From the NCBI RefSeq assembly GCF_900090105.1, contig NZ_FMDM01000016.1, forward strand, positions 1 through 64,000: DNA of 64,000 bases. The letters run 5' to 3'. Positions within the stretch are counted from its first letter, which is position 1; every line of letters begins with the position of its first letter. Source of the stretch: Micromonospora humi. Lineage in GTDB: Bacteria > Actinomycetota > Actinomycetes > Mycobacteriales > Micromonosporaceae. Under the pieces are notes generated by a model. It saw only the letters and a list, made by a program, of their open reading frames with translations, did no database searches and was not told the origin of the DNA. Positions 8,207 to 16,033 of this stretch are shown one piece after another. The position numbers and the translations under genes were made by a program.

Positions 8207-9100
8207 CTACCTCGTCCGGACCGGCAGGCGGGCCGGGCCGGCGGCCTTCAGCGACCCGGTCACGGTGCGGTTGCTGAGCCACAGGTAGCAGCGGACACCG
8301 CGGTCGCCGACCCCCCAGCGGCCGGCGCCGGGCGGCCGGACCACCACGTCGCTCCGGTAGCGCAGGGACCCGTCGGCGGGCACCCCGGCGAAGCGCGCGA
8401 CGGCGTCGAAGCAGCCGGCGTAGAGCGGCGCCCAGTCCGCCGGCTTCTTCGGGTACGGGCGGTCCGGCGCCACCCAGACGCCGGCGAACTCGGCGTCGTG
8501 CGCCACCGCGCAGTCGACGGGCGTGAGCCTCTGCACCCGGCCGCGGTCCTGCCCGGTGCGCTGACAGCCCAGGCGCAGCGGGGACGGCGGCTTGAGCGCG
8601 TCGCGCAGGCTGCCCGTCCGGGTCACCACGACGGCCGCCACCTCGACGGTGTTCAGCTCGGTCAGGTCGCACCGGTACCAGCGGGAGCCGGCCGTCCACC
8701 CGGTGCCGGTGGGCACCGCCACGGCCAGCCGGAGCCGCCCGGCGCGCCAGTCGTCGCCCACGTAGCCCCGGGCTCGGGTGTCGCACTCGGTGAACGCGCC
8801 ACGCATCTCCGGTGAGCCGAGCGCCGGCGGGGCGGCCCGGTCGACGGTGAACGCGCCGACGTGCACCGTCTCCACCCGGTGCGGCAGGTCGCAGCCGACC
8901 GGCGCGTACGCCGGCAGGCCCACGGCCGGGGTGAAGTCGGCGACCTGGCAGACACCGGCCACCGGGGTGAACGGACCGGCCGGCGGCATGGCCGCCCAGT
9001 CGTCGCCGAGGTCGCCGTCCAGCCCGCCCGTCGAGGCGCACCCGGCCACCAGCACGCCGGCGACCACGGCGGCGACGAGGCTTCGCATCGCACGGCCCAT
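8207..9100 (-). CDS. Predicted lipoprotein, septum-formation-like family
   Basis: The 297-residue product starts with a basic n-region and hydrophobic segment ending in a lipobox, VLVAGC with C21 as the lipidation site, so it should be anchored on the outer face of the membrane. The rest has several conserved-looking cysteines (VCQV, GCDLPH, ECDTRA, YRCDL, GCQRTG, DCAVAH, GCFDA, RCYLW). HxVETVHVG and CAVAHDAEFAG look like two copies of the same motif, the pattern of actinobacterial septum-formation-type domains. Function is not known. It sits between panD and nadB but has no evident metabolic link. An ATG at 9088 is an alternative start. Confidence 0.75.
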   Translation of the reverse strand: MGRAMRSLVAAVVAGVLVAGCASTGGLDGDLGDDWAAMPPAGPFTPVAGVCQVADFTPAVGLPAYAPVGCDLPHRVETVHVGAFTVDRAAPPALGSPEMRGAFTECDTRARGYVGDDWRAGRLRLAVAVPTGTGWTAGSRWYRCDLTELNTVEVAAVVVTRTGSLRDALKPPSPLRLGCQRTGQDRGRVQRLTPVDCAVAHDAEFAGVWVAPDRPYPKKPADWAPLYAGCFDAVARFAGVPADGSLRYRSDVVVRPPGAGRWGVGDRGVRCYLWLSNRTVTGSLKAAGPARLPVRTR

Positions 9101-9190
9101 CGCGCCTCCCCCAGCCCGACGACCGTCGATTCCGACGGTGCGACCAGGGTAGCCGAAAATGACCTTCCGGTAACAGACCGCGTCGGTGGA

Positions 9191-9619
9191 TCAGGTCAGG
9201 GCGGCGGCGAGGGGGTTCGGGGTGGGATCGCCGGCGGTGCCGGGGGCGGCGGTGCTCGGGTCGGCGGTCAGGTCGACGATGCGGTTGTCGGCGTCGACGT
9301 GCACCACGCGGGGCTGCCAGGCGCGCGCCTCGGCGTCGTCCATCTGCCCGTACGAGATGAGGATGACCAGGTCACCGGGGTGGACCAGGTGCGCGGCGGC
9401 ACCGTTGATGCCGATCACGCCGCTGCCCCGCCGGCCCGGGATCACGTACGTCTCCAGCCGGGCGCCGTTGGTGATGTCCACGATCGCGACCTGCTCGCCG
9501 GGGAGCAGGTCCGCCGCGTCGAGCAGATCCTCGTCCACGGTCACCGAGCCGACGTAGTGCAGGTCGGCCTGGGTCACCGTGGCCCGGTGGATCTTCGACT
9601 TGAGCATGGTCCGGAGCAT
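9191..9619 (-). CDS. panD: Aspartate 1-decarboxylase proenzyme
   Basis: Makes beta-alanine from aspartate for pantothenate synthesis. It is made as a proenzyme that self-cleaves to form a pyruvoyl group. The cleavage pair G24-S25 is seen in HYVGSVTVDEDL, after MLRTMLKSKIHRATVTQADL. NGAAAHLVHPGDLVILISY is the typical C-terminal core. The 142-residue product has a longer tail than the E. coli enzyme. An AAAGG ribosome site precedes the ATG. It follows panC by 35 bases. Confidence 0.96.
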   Translation of the reverse strand: MLRTMLKSKIHRATVTQADLHYVGSVTVDEDLLDAADLLPGEQVAIVDITNGARLETYVIPGRRGSGVIGINGAAAHLVHPGDLVILISYGQMDDAEARAWQPRVVHVDADNRIVDLTADPSTAAPGTAGDPTPNPLAAALT

Positions 9620-9654
9620 CGGGGTGCCTTTCCGCGGTTGGTTCGTGGTGGGGT

Positions 9655-10503
9655 TCAGGGACGCGGCGCGAGGTGGATCGCCGTGTTGTCGATCAGGCGG
9701 GTGGCGCCGACCCAGGCGGCGATCAGCAGCCGGGCCGCGCCGGCGACCGGCCCGGGCTCCAGATCGGTGTCGGTGAGCACCAGGTAGTCGAGGCGGGCGT
9801 CCGACGTACCCGGGTCGAACGCCCGGTGCGCGGCGGCCAGCACCGCCCCCGCGTCGTCGCCCCGCTCGGCCGCCGCGACACCGGCCCGCAGCGCGGCGGA
9901 GAGGCTCAGCGCGGCCCGCCGCTCCTCGGCGGACAGGTACCGGTTGCGGCTGGACAGCGCCAGCCCGTCCGGCTCGCGGACGGTCGGCACGCCGACGATC
10001 TCGGTCGGCACGTCCAGGTCGCGGACCATCCGGCGGACCAGGGTGAGCTGCTGGTAGTCCTTCTCGCCGAAGAAGGCGAGATCCGGGCGGGTGAGCTGGA
10101 GCAGCTTCATGACCACGGTGAGCACACCGTGGAAGAAGCCGGGACGGCTCAGGCCCTCCAGGTCCTCGCCGAGCGGACCCGGGTTCAGCCGCACCGTCGG
10201 CTGCCCCTGCGGGTACATCTCGTTCACCGGGGGCGCGAAGACCAGGTCCACCCCGGCCCGGCGGCAGATCTCCAGGTCGGCGTCGAGCGTGCGCGGGTAG
10301 CGGTCGAAGTCCTCGTTCGGGCCGAACTGGAGCGGGTTCACGAAGACGGTCACCAGCACGTGGTCGGCCCGCTCCCGGGCGGCCCGCAACAGCGTCTCGT
10401 GCCCGGCGTGCAGCGCCCCCATGGTCATCACCACCCCGACCGTGCCGGTCAGTCCGTCCCGGGCCGCCGCCAGCTCCTTGCGCGTGTGCACGACGTTCAC
10501 CAC
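9655..10503 (-). CDS. panC: Pantoate-beta-alanine ligase
   Basis: Joins pantoate and beta-alanine with ATP to form pantothenate. The nucleotidyltransferase motif MGALHAGHETLL is near residue 35. FFGEKDYQQLTLVRRMVRDL and LSSRNRYL are the standard later motifs. Length is 282 residues. Tandem GTG codons at 10503 and 10500 could start it. The first has GGAGG ten bases upstream and is preferred; either way the gene overlaps the upstream DUF2520 stop, so translation is probably coupled. Confidence 0.95.
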   Translation of the reverse strand: MVNVVHTRKELAAARDGLTGTVGVVMTMGALHAGHETLLRAARERADHVLVTVFVNPLQFGPNEDFDRYPRTLDADLEICRRAGVDLVFAPPVNEMYPQGQPTVRLNPGPLGEDLEGLSRPGFFHGVLTVVMKLLQLTRPDLAFFGEKDYQQLTLVRRMVRDLDVPTEIVGVPTVREPDGLALSSRNRYLSAEERRAALSLSAALRAGVAAAERGDDAGAVLAAAHRAFDPGTSDARLDYLVLTDTDLEPGPVAGAARLLIAAWVGATRLIDNTAIHLAPRP

Positions 10504-11432
10504 GAGGAGGCCACCTCCATGCCGTCCAGCACCGCCAGCAGCGGCGTCGCGTCCGCCGGGCGCAGCCGGCCCGCCGCGACGGCACGGTCCGCCGTCCGTC
10601 GGGCCAACGCCAGGTAGGCGGGTACGGATTCCGGTGCGGTCGCGGCCAGCCGGTCCAGGTGCCGGCGTACGGTGCCCGCGTCGCCTCGGGAGACCGGGCC
10701 GGTCAGCGCGTCGTCGCCGAGCGCCAGGGCGTTCTCCAGGGCGGCCCGCAGCAGCGGGGCGAGCACCTTCTCCGGCCGGTCCACGCCGGCGTCGCGCAGC
10801 CGGTCGGCCGCGTCGTTGACCAGGGTCACCAGGTGGTTGGCGCCGTGTGCGAGGGCAGCGTGGTAGAGCGGCCGGTCGGCCTCGCCCACCCACTCCGGCA
10901 CCCCGCCCAGGTCGGCCACCAGCCGGGCCGCGAGCGGGCGCAGCTCGGCCGGGGCGGTCACCCCGTAGGAGCTGCCGGCCAGGCGGGACAGGTCGTCCGG
11001 CGTACCGGTGAAGGTCATCGCCGGGTGCAGCGCGAGCGGCAGCGCGCCGGCCGCGGCGGCCGGGGTCAGCACGGCCAGCCCGTGCGCGCCGGAGGTGTGC
11101 GCCACCACCTGCCCGGGACGCAGCGCGCCGGTCGCGGCCAGCTCGGCGACCACACCGGCCAGGGCGTCGTCTCCGACCGCGACGATCAGCAGGTCGGTGG
11201 CGGCGCGCGCCACGGCGGACGCGGAGCGGTGCGGGGTCTGCGGCAGCAGCAGCGCCAGCCGGGCCCGCGAGGCGCCGGACGAACCGGACGCGGCGACCAC
11301 CCGGTGACCGGCGGCGGCGAGGGCCGCGCCGAGCACGGCGCCGACCCGGCCGGCGCCGAGCACGCCGACGGTGAGGGTACGGGGGAAGGCGAGCGGGGCG
11401 CGGAGGGCCCGCGGGCGCAGCGGTGCGCTCAT
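10497..11432 (-). CDS. Rossmann-fold DUF2520 protein of the pan cluster
   Basis: The 311-residue protein has an NAD(P)-binding N-terminus (VGVLGAGRVGAVLGAALAAAGH). The family segments LIVAVGDDAL and VAHTSGAHG follow, then LPLALHPAMTFTG and a helical C-terminal DUF2520 part. Such proteins are regularly found just upstream of panC in actinobacteria, and a role in pantoate or ketopantoate metabolism has been suggested by context. The substrate is unproven. Its stop overlaps the panC start. The ATG at 11432 fits the conserved N-terminus. Confidence 0.85.
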   Translation of the reverse strand: MSAPLRPRALRAPLAFPRTLTVGVLGAGRVGAVLGAALAAAGHRVVAASGSSGASRARLALLLPQTPHRSASAVARAATDLLIVAVGDDALAGVVAELAATGALRPGQVVAHTSGAHGLAVLTPAAAAGALPLALHPAMTFTGTPDDLSRLAGSSYGVTAPAELRPLAARLVADLGGVPEWVGEADRPLYHAALAHGANHLVTLVNDAADRLRDAGVDRPEKVLAPLLRAALENALALGDDALTGPVSRGDAGTVRRHLDRLAATAPESVPAYLALARRTADRAVAAGRLRPADATPLLAVLDGMEVASSW

Positions 11433-11579
11433 GGCAGCGATCCAGTCCTCGAAGGGGGTACCGGTCGATGGCAAGTATGCGCCCGGGTGACAGACCGGAA
11501 ACAAGAAGGTGTGAAAACCTTCACCGATCGCCCGAAGCGCCCGCACCGGTGGCGCGCAGGGGCAGCTTAGGGTCGGCAC

Positions 11580-12698
11580 GTGACCTCCGGTAACCCCTGT
11601 CTGCGCTGGCGCGACGCGATGGAGCGGGCGCTCTACGGGCCGGGCGGCTTCTTCGTCGCCGGCACCGGCCCGGCCGCGCACTTCCGCACCAGCGTGCACG
11701 CCTCACCGGCCTTCGCCGCCGCCCTGGCCCGGCAGCTCACCGCCCTGGACGAGGCGCTGGGCCGCCCGGCCCGGCTGGACGTGGTGGACGTGGGCGCCGG
11801 CCGGGGCGAGCTGCTCCGCGCGCTGCTGACGCACGCCGCTCCGGAGCTGGCCGCCCGGATCCACCCGGTCGCCGTGGAACGCGCCGCCCGCCCGGACGAC
11901 CTGCCACCGGAGATCGACTGGCGCCCCGAGATCCCGGAGGGGATCACCGGCCTGCTGCTCGCCACCGAGTGGCTGGACAACGTCCCGCTGGACGTCGCCA
12001 CCCACACCCCCGACGGCTGGCGCCACCTCCTGGTCGCCCCCGCCACCGGCGAGGAGACGCTCGGCCCCGCCCTCTCCCCCACCGACACCGCCTGGCTGAC
12101 CACGTGGTGGCCCCACCCGCCCCACCCGGCCCCGGTGATCAACGACTTCGCGTCGGGCGCGGCCCCGGAGGACGACGCGAACTCCTTGATCGACGACGGG
12201 GGGCACGGGTGGGGCGGCCAAGGAGACAGTCGGTGGGGGCGGGTGGAGATCGGGCGGGCCCGGGACGAGGCGTGGGCCGAAGCGGTGTCGCGGATCGAGC
12301 GGGGGGTCGCGCTGGCCGTCGACTACGGGCATCTGCGGGACACCCGGCCGGTGGACGGGACGCTGAGCGGGTACCGGAACGGGCGACAGGTGCCGCCGGT
12401 CCCGGACGGGTCGTGCGACGTGACCGCGCACGTCGCCATGGACTCGGTCGCCTCCGCCGGTGAGCGGGTCACGCGGTGCGCGTACACCCTGGTGTCGCAG
12501 CGGGAGGCGTTGCGGGCGCTCGGGGCAGACGGCGGGCGACCGCCGCTGAGCCAGGCCGCCCGGGACCCGGCCGGCTACCTGCGGGCGCTGGCCGCCGCGT
12601 CGGCGGCGGCCGAGCTGACCGACCCGGCCGGCCTCGGCGGGCACTGGTGGCTGTGGCAGCCGGTCGGCGTCACCCTCGACCCGCTCGTGGCACGATGA
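11580..12698 (+). CDS. MidA-type (DUF185) SAM-dependent methyltransferase
   Basis: The 372-residue protein matches the DUF185/NDUFAF7 family. Its signs are the N-terminal FRTSVHASPAFAAALARQL, the SAM-binding VVDVGAGRGELLRALL near residue 65, ATEWLDNVPLDV, and VDYGHLRDTRP. The mitochondrial member NDUFAF7 methylates an arginine of complex I subunit NDUFS2, the NuoD homologue. Here the next gene, overlapping by four bases, is a NuoD paralogue, so that protein is the obvious candidate substrate (inference). TAGGGT (11568-11573) ends six bases before the GTG start, suggesting a leaderless message. Confidence 0.9.
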   Translation: MTSGNPCLRWRDAMERALYGPGGFFVAGTGPAAHFRTSVHASPAFAAALARQLTALDEALGRPARLDVVDVGAGRGELLRALLTHAAPELAARIHPVAVERAARPDDLPPEIDWRPEIPEGITGLLLATEWLDNVPLDVATHTPDGWRHLLVAPATGEETLGPALSPTDTAWLTTWWPHPPHPAPVINDFASGAAPEDDANSLIDDGGHGWGGQGDSRWGRVEIGRARDEAWAEAVSRIERGVALAVDYGHLRDTRPVDGTLSGYRNGRQVPPVPDGSCDVTAHVAMDSVASAGERVTRCAYTLVSQREALRALGADGGRPPLSQAARDPAGYLRALAAASAAAELTDPAGLGGHWWLWQPVGVTLDPLVAR

Positions 12699-13864
12699 CG
12701 GGCATGACCACGGACGCCGGTGACCTCCGCGAGCTGACCGTCGGCACCGGGGCCGGCGGTGAGCAGCTCGGCACCGACATGGTGCTCAACATCGGGCCGC
12801 AGCACCCGTCCACGCACGGCGTGCTCCGGCTGCGCCTGGTGCTCGACGGGGAGCGGGTGGTCGCCGCCGAGCCGATCGTCGGCTACATGCACCGGGGCGC
12901 GGAGAAGCTCTTCGAGGTCCGCGACTACCGGCAGATCATCGTGCTGGCCAACCGGCACGACTGGCTGTCCGCGTTCTCCAACGAGCTGGGCGTGGTGCTC
13001 GCGGTCGAACGGCTGATGGGCATGGAGGTGCCGGAGCGCGCCACCTGGCTGCGGATGGCGCTGGCCGAGCTGAACCGGGTGCTCAACCACCTGATGTTCC
13101 TCGGCTCCTACCCGCTGGAGATCGGCGCGATCACGCCGATGTTCTACGCGTTCCGGGAACGGGAGACCATCCAGGCGGTGATGGAGGAGGTCTCCGGCGG
13201 CCGGATCCACTACATGTTCAACCGGGTCGGCGGTCTGAAGGAGGAGGTGCCGGCCGGCTGGACCGGCCGCGCCCGCGCCGCCATCGGCGAGGTACGCCGG
13301 CGCATGCCCGACCTGGACAACCTGATCCGGCGCAACGAGATCTTCCTGGCCCGCACCGTCGGCGTCGGTGTGCTCTCCGCCGCCGACGCCGCCGCGTTCG
13401 GCGCGTCCGGGCCGGTCGGCCGGGCCTCCGGGCTCGACCTCGACCTGCGCCGGGACGAGCCCTACCTGGCCTACGACCAGCTCGACGTGCCGGTGGTGAC
13501 GAAGACCGCCGGGGACTGCCACGCCCGGTTCGAGGTGCTGCTCGACCAGGTGTACGCCTCACTCGACCTCGCCGAGCAGTGCCTGGACCGGGTGGACCGG
13601 ATCGCCGGACCGGTGAACACCCGACTGCCCAAGGTCGTCAAGGCGCCCGAGGGGCACACCTACGCCTGGACCGAGAACCCGCTCGGCATCAACGGCTACT
13701 ACCTGGTCTCCCGGGGCGAGAAGACGCCGTGGCGGCTCAAGCTGCGCACCGCCTCGTACGCGAACGTGCAGGCACTGTCGACGCTGCTGCCCGGGTGCCT
13801 GGTACCGGACCTGATCGCCATCCTCGGCTCGATGTTCTTCGTGGTCGGCGACATCGACAAGTGA
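12695..13864 (+). CDS. Stand-alone NuoD-like subunit (49-kDa complex I / hydrogenase large-subunit family)
   Basis: The 389-residue protein belongs to the NuoD family, which forms the quinone-reaction module of NADH dehydrogenase I. Seen are LNIGPQHPSTHGVLRL (residues 31-46), YMHRGAEKLFE, NELGVVLAVERLMG, LNRVLNHLMFLGSYPLEIGA, and a C-terminus ending GSMFFVVGDIDK as in NuoD. No other nuo gene is adjacent, so this is an isolated copy, probably beside a complete nuo operon elsewhere. H37, H41 and R45 of the N-terminal motif are kept. The ATG at 12695 overlaps the methyltransferase stop (ATGA); a second ATG at 12704 is possible. Confidence 0.9.
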   Translation: MTGMTTDAGDLRELTVGTGAGGEQLGTDMVLNIGPQHPSTHGVLRLRLVLDGERVVAAEPIVGYMHRGAEKLFEVRDYRQIIVLANRHDWLSAFSNELGVVLAVERLMGMEVPERATWLRMALAELNRVLNHLMFLGSYPLEIGAITPMFYAFRERETIQAVMEEVSGGRIHYMFNRVGGLKEEVPAGWTGRARAAIGEVRRRMPDLDNLIRRNEIFLARTVGVGVLSAADAAAFGASGPVGRASGLDLDLRRDEPYLAYDQLDVPVVTKTAGDCHARFEVLLDQVYASLDLAEQCLDRVDRIAGPVNTRLPKVVKAPEGHTYAWTENPLGINGYYLVSRGEKTPWRLKLRTASYANVQALSTLLPGCLVPDLIAILGSMFFVVGDIDK

Positions 13865-13905
13865 CGTCCACCGCGGCGTCGGTCCCGTTCGCAGGTCGCG
13901 CGCGG

Positions 13906-15900
13906 TCAGCGCCAGCGGTCGGCGTGGTCCCCGGGCGGTTGCCCGTAGGTGCCCGGCTCCGGCCGGCGCCACTCCGGCTCGGGTTGCCGCCACTGCGGCT
14001 CCGGCTGCCGCCACTCCGGCTCCGGCCGGCGCCATTCCGGCTGGCCGCTGCGCTGGGTCGGCGGTCGCCACTCGTCCGGCACCGACACCCCACCGGCCGG
14101 CAACGCCGGCGGACTCTCCGGCGACCGGCCGGCGCCGTAGGACGGCTCCGGGTCGTGCCACGGGGACGCCGAGCCGCCGTACGACGGCTCCGGGTCGTGG
14201 CGCGGCGAACCGCCGTACTCACCGGGGGCGCCCCGGATCGCGGCCCACCGGTCCTCCACGCGGTACTCGGTGCCGTCGCCGTCCGCGTGCACCGCGGCCC
14301 GCCGCTCGCCGACCCGGTACTCCCGACCCTGACCGTCGTCGCGGACCGCCGCCCAACGGCTGCCGGCCCGCAGTTCGGACCAGTCCTCGCCGCCCGGCTC
14401 GACGGATGCCACCCGGCCGGAACGCTCCACCGGCACCGCCCGGCCGTACCGCTCGTCCGGCTCCGCCCGGCCGTACCGCTCGTCCGGCTCCGCCCGGCCG
14501 TACCGCTCCACCGGCTCCGCCCGGCCGTACCGCTCCACCGGCTCCGCCCGGCCGTCCGCCTCCGCCCGGCCGTACGGCCCGGCCGGCGCCGGTGGCTCGT
14601 CCACCGGCCACGCCCGGTCGTCGCCGGCGGACCAGCCGTCGTCCGCCGCCCGCGACGGCCGGCCCCGCTCCTCCGCCACGGCCCTGCCGACACCCGACCA
14701 GGGATGTTCGCCACCGGCCCGGCCGGAGCCGTCGCCGCCCCACGAGGAACCGTTCCCGGCCCACCCGGAGCCGTCCCCGGCCCACCCCGAGCCGTCGTCG
14801 CCGGCCCGCCCGGAACCGTCGCCGGTCCACCCGCCGCCCGACCCGCCCGCCCGGGAGCCGTCGTCCCGCGAGTGGTCGTCGTGCGCACCACCGGGCCAGG
14901 ACCGCTCCGCGCCGGAGGCGGCCCGGAGGCTCCCGGGCCAGCCGTCCGGGTCGGCACCGGACCGCACACGATCGTCCCGGCCGGCGTCCCGGTACTCGGC
15001 CGGTTCCGCGCCGCGCTGCCGGTCCTCCGCCTGCGGCGACCAGCGTCCGGAGAATCCGCCGTACCGGGAACCGGACGGCTCGCCGCCGCCCACGATGGTG
15101 TGCCGCGTGGTGACGTGCACGGTTTCGGTGTGGTGGACCACGCCGACCGGACGCGAAGCCGGCCGCGCCCCCGGCTCGGGGGCCCGGGCCGCCCCGTAGA
15201 CGCCGGCCGAGGCGCGTCCGGCGGGCCGGGCCGGCTCGGCGGCGTGACCGGCGAAGCCGGGGTGTTCCTCGTCGTGGTCGGCCGACCGGTCGCGCCCCGC
15301 GCCCCGCGGCTCGGGGCGTGCCCGGCCCTCGGCGGCGTACCCGTCGGCGCCGGTCCGCTCGACGTCGTGCCGGCCCGCCCGCGCCGGCTCGGCCCGCTGG
15401 TCGGCGCCGTAGCGGCCGCCGGGCTCGTGCTCGGCACGGCCGGTCGGATGCGCCGGACCCGCCTCGTACGCCCCGGCCAGCGGCACCCGGGCCCGGCCGC
15501 CCGGCCGTTCCTCGGCGGGCGCGGCGGCCAGGCCCGCGGCCGCCGCGTCGAGCCGGTGGCGTACCGCGCCGGCCGCTTCCTCCGCGCGGCGCGCCTGGTC
15601 GAGGGCCTGGTTGCCGCGCTGCGCGGCGGCCACGATCTCGGCCCGCAGCTCGCGGCGGAGCTCTTCCAACTCCTCGCGCAGCTCCTCGGCGTCGGCGCCG
15701 TTCTCGGCCCGCAGCGCGATGGAGAGGCCGATCAGCACCACGGCGAGGATCGCGAGCACCGCACCGAACCGGAGCGTGCCGTTGCCGTCGGCGATCAGCA
15801 GGATGAGCGCGGCCAGAGGCGCCAGACCCACGCCGATCCAGAACAGGACGGTCAGCAGCGTCGGGGTGCGCTTGTCGGCGGGGGCGACCGAGGCGGGCAT
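13906..15900 (-). CDS. Membrane-anchored coiled-coil protein with long repetitive disordered tail
   Basis: The 664-residue product has an N-terminal hairpin of two membrane segments (about residues 15-60, LLTVLFWIGVGLAPLAALILL and FGAVLAILAVVLIGLSIAL). A charged coiled coil rich in E, L and R follows (about 65-110). The remaining 500 or so residues are rich in G, R, E, P and D. Within them are perfect nine-residue repeats (VERYGRAEP/DERYGRAEP), GDGSGWA repeats and a C-terminal WRQPEP-type eight-residue repeat. No enzyme motif is visible. The architecture suggests a cytoplasmic or envelope scaffold. It converges with nuoD-like, leaving 41 bases between. Function unknown. Confidence 0.75.
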   Translation of the reverse strand: MPASVAPADKRTPTLLTVLFWIGVGLAPLAALILLIADGNGTLRFGAVLAILAVVLIGLSIALRAENGADAEELREELEELRRELRAEIVAAAQRGNQALDQARRAEEAAGAVRHRLDAAAAGLAAAPAEERPGGRARVPLAGAYEAGPAHPTGRAEHEPGGRYGADQRAEPARAGRHDVERTGADGYAAEGRARPEPRGAGRDRSADHDEEHPGFAGHAAEPARPAGRASAGVYGAARAPEPGARPASRPVGVVHHTETVHVTTRHTIVGGGEPSGSRYGGFSGRWSPQAEDRQRGAEPAEYRDAGRDDRVRSGADPDGWPGSLRAASGAERSWPGGAHDDHSRDDGSRAGGSGGGWTGDGSGRAGDDGSGWAGDGSGWAGNGSSWGGDGSGRAGGEHPWSGVGRAVAEERGRPSRAADDGWSAGDDRAWPVDEPPAPAGPYGRAEADGRAEPVERYGRAEPVERYGRAEPDERYGRAEPDERYGRAVPVERSGRVASVEPGGEDWSELRAGSRWAAVRDDGQGREYRVGERRAAVHADGDGTEYRVEDRWAAIRGAPGEYGGSPRHDPEPSYGGSASPWHDPEPSYGAGRSPESPPALPAGGVSVPDEWRPPTQRSGQPEWRRPEPEWRQPEPQWRQPEPEWRRPEPGTYGQPPGDHADRWR
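13955..14044. repeat. 24-base tandem repeats coding for an eight-residue W-x-x-P-E-P unit
   Basis: About four imperfect copies of a 24-base unit lie inside the repeat protein at 13906-15900. They encode successive EWRRPEP, EWRQPEP and QWRQPEP units, so the variation respects the reading frame and protein-level selection is likely. Confidence 0.8.
14438..14545. repeat. Four tandem 27-base repeats
   Basis: Units at 14438, 14465, 14492 and 14519 are nearly identical. The first two and last two differ only by a short block (gtc or acc-type change). They encode nine-residue ERYGRAEP units with D or V at the first position. Partial units flank them on both sides. Slippage is expected to change copy number in multiples of nine codons. 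Confidence 0.85.
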
Positions 15901-15993
15901 GGGAGTGCAGAGTACCGAGAGTTCCACCGGAGGGGAACGGGTCGACGCGCTCCGGTGCACGGACCGCTGAGCGTGCTGCCGCCCGGCTGGGAC

Positions 15994-16026
15994 GCCGCCG
16001 GCCGGCCGGTGCGACCGGCCGGCGGC
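15994..16026 (-). terminator. GC-rich hairpin after the osmoprotectant binding-protein gene
   Basis: A perfect 12-base inverted repeat with a 9-base loop starts eight bases beyond the stop of the gene at 16034. There is no T tract, which is usual for actinomycete terminators. Confidence 0.6.
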
Positions 16027-16033
16027 GGGTGGG

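Noticed and set aside
14438..14545. CRISPR array
   Set aside because: The 27-base units are directly abutting, have no unique spacers and are in frame within a protein-coding repeat.
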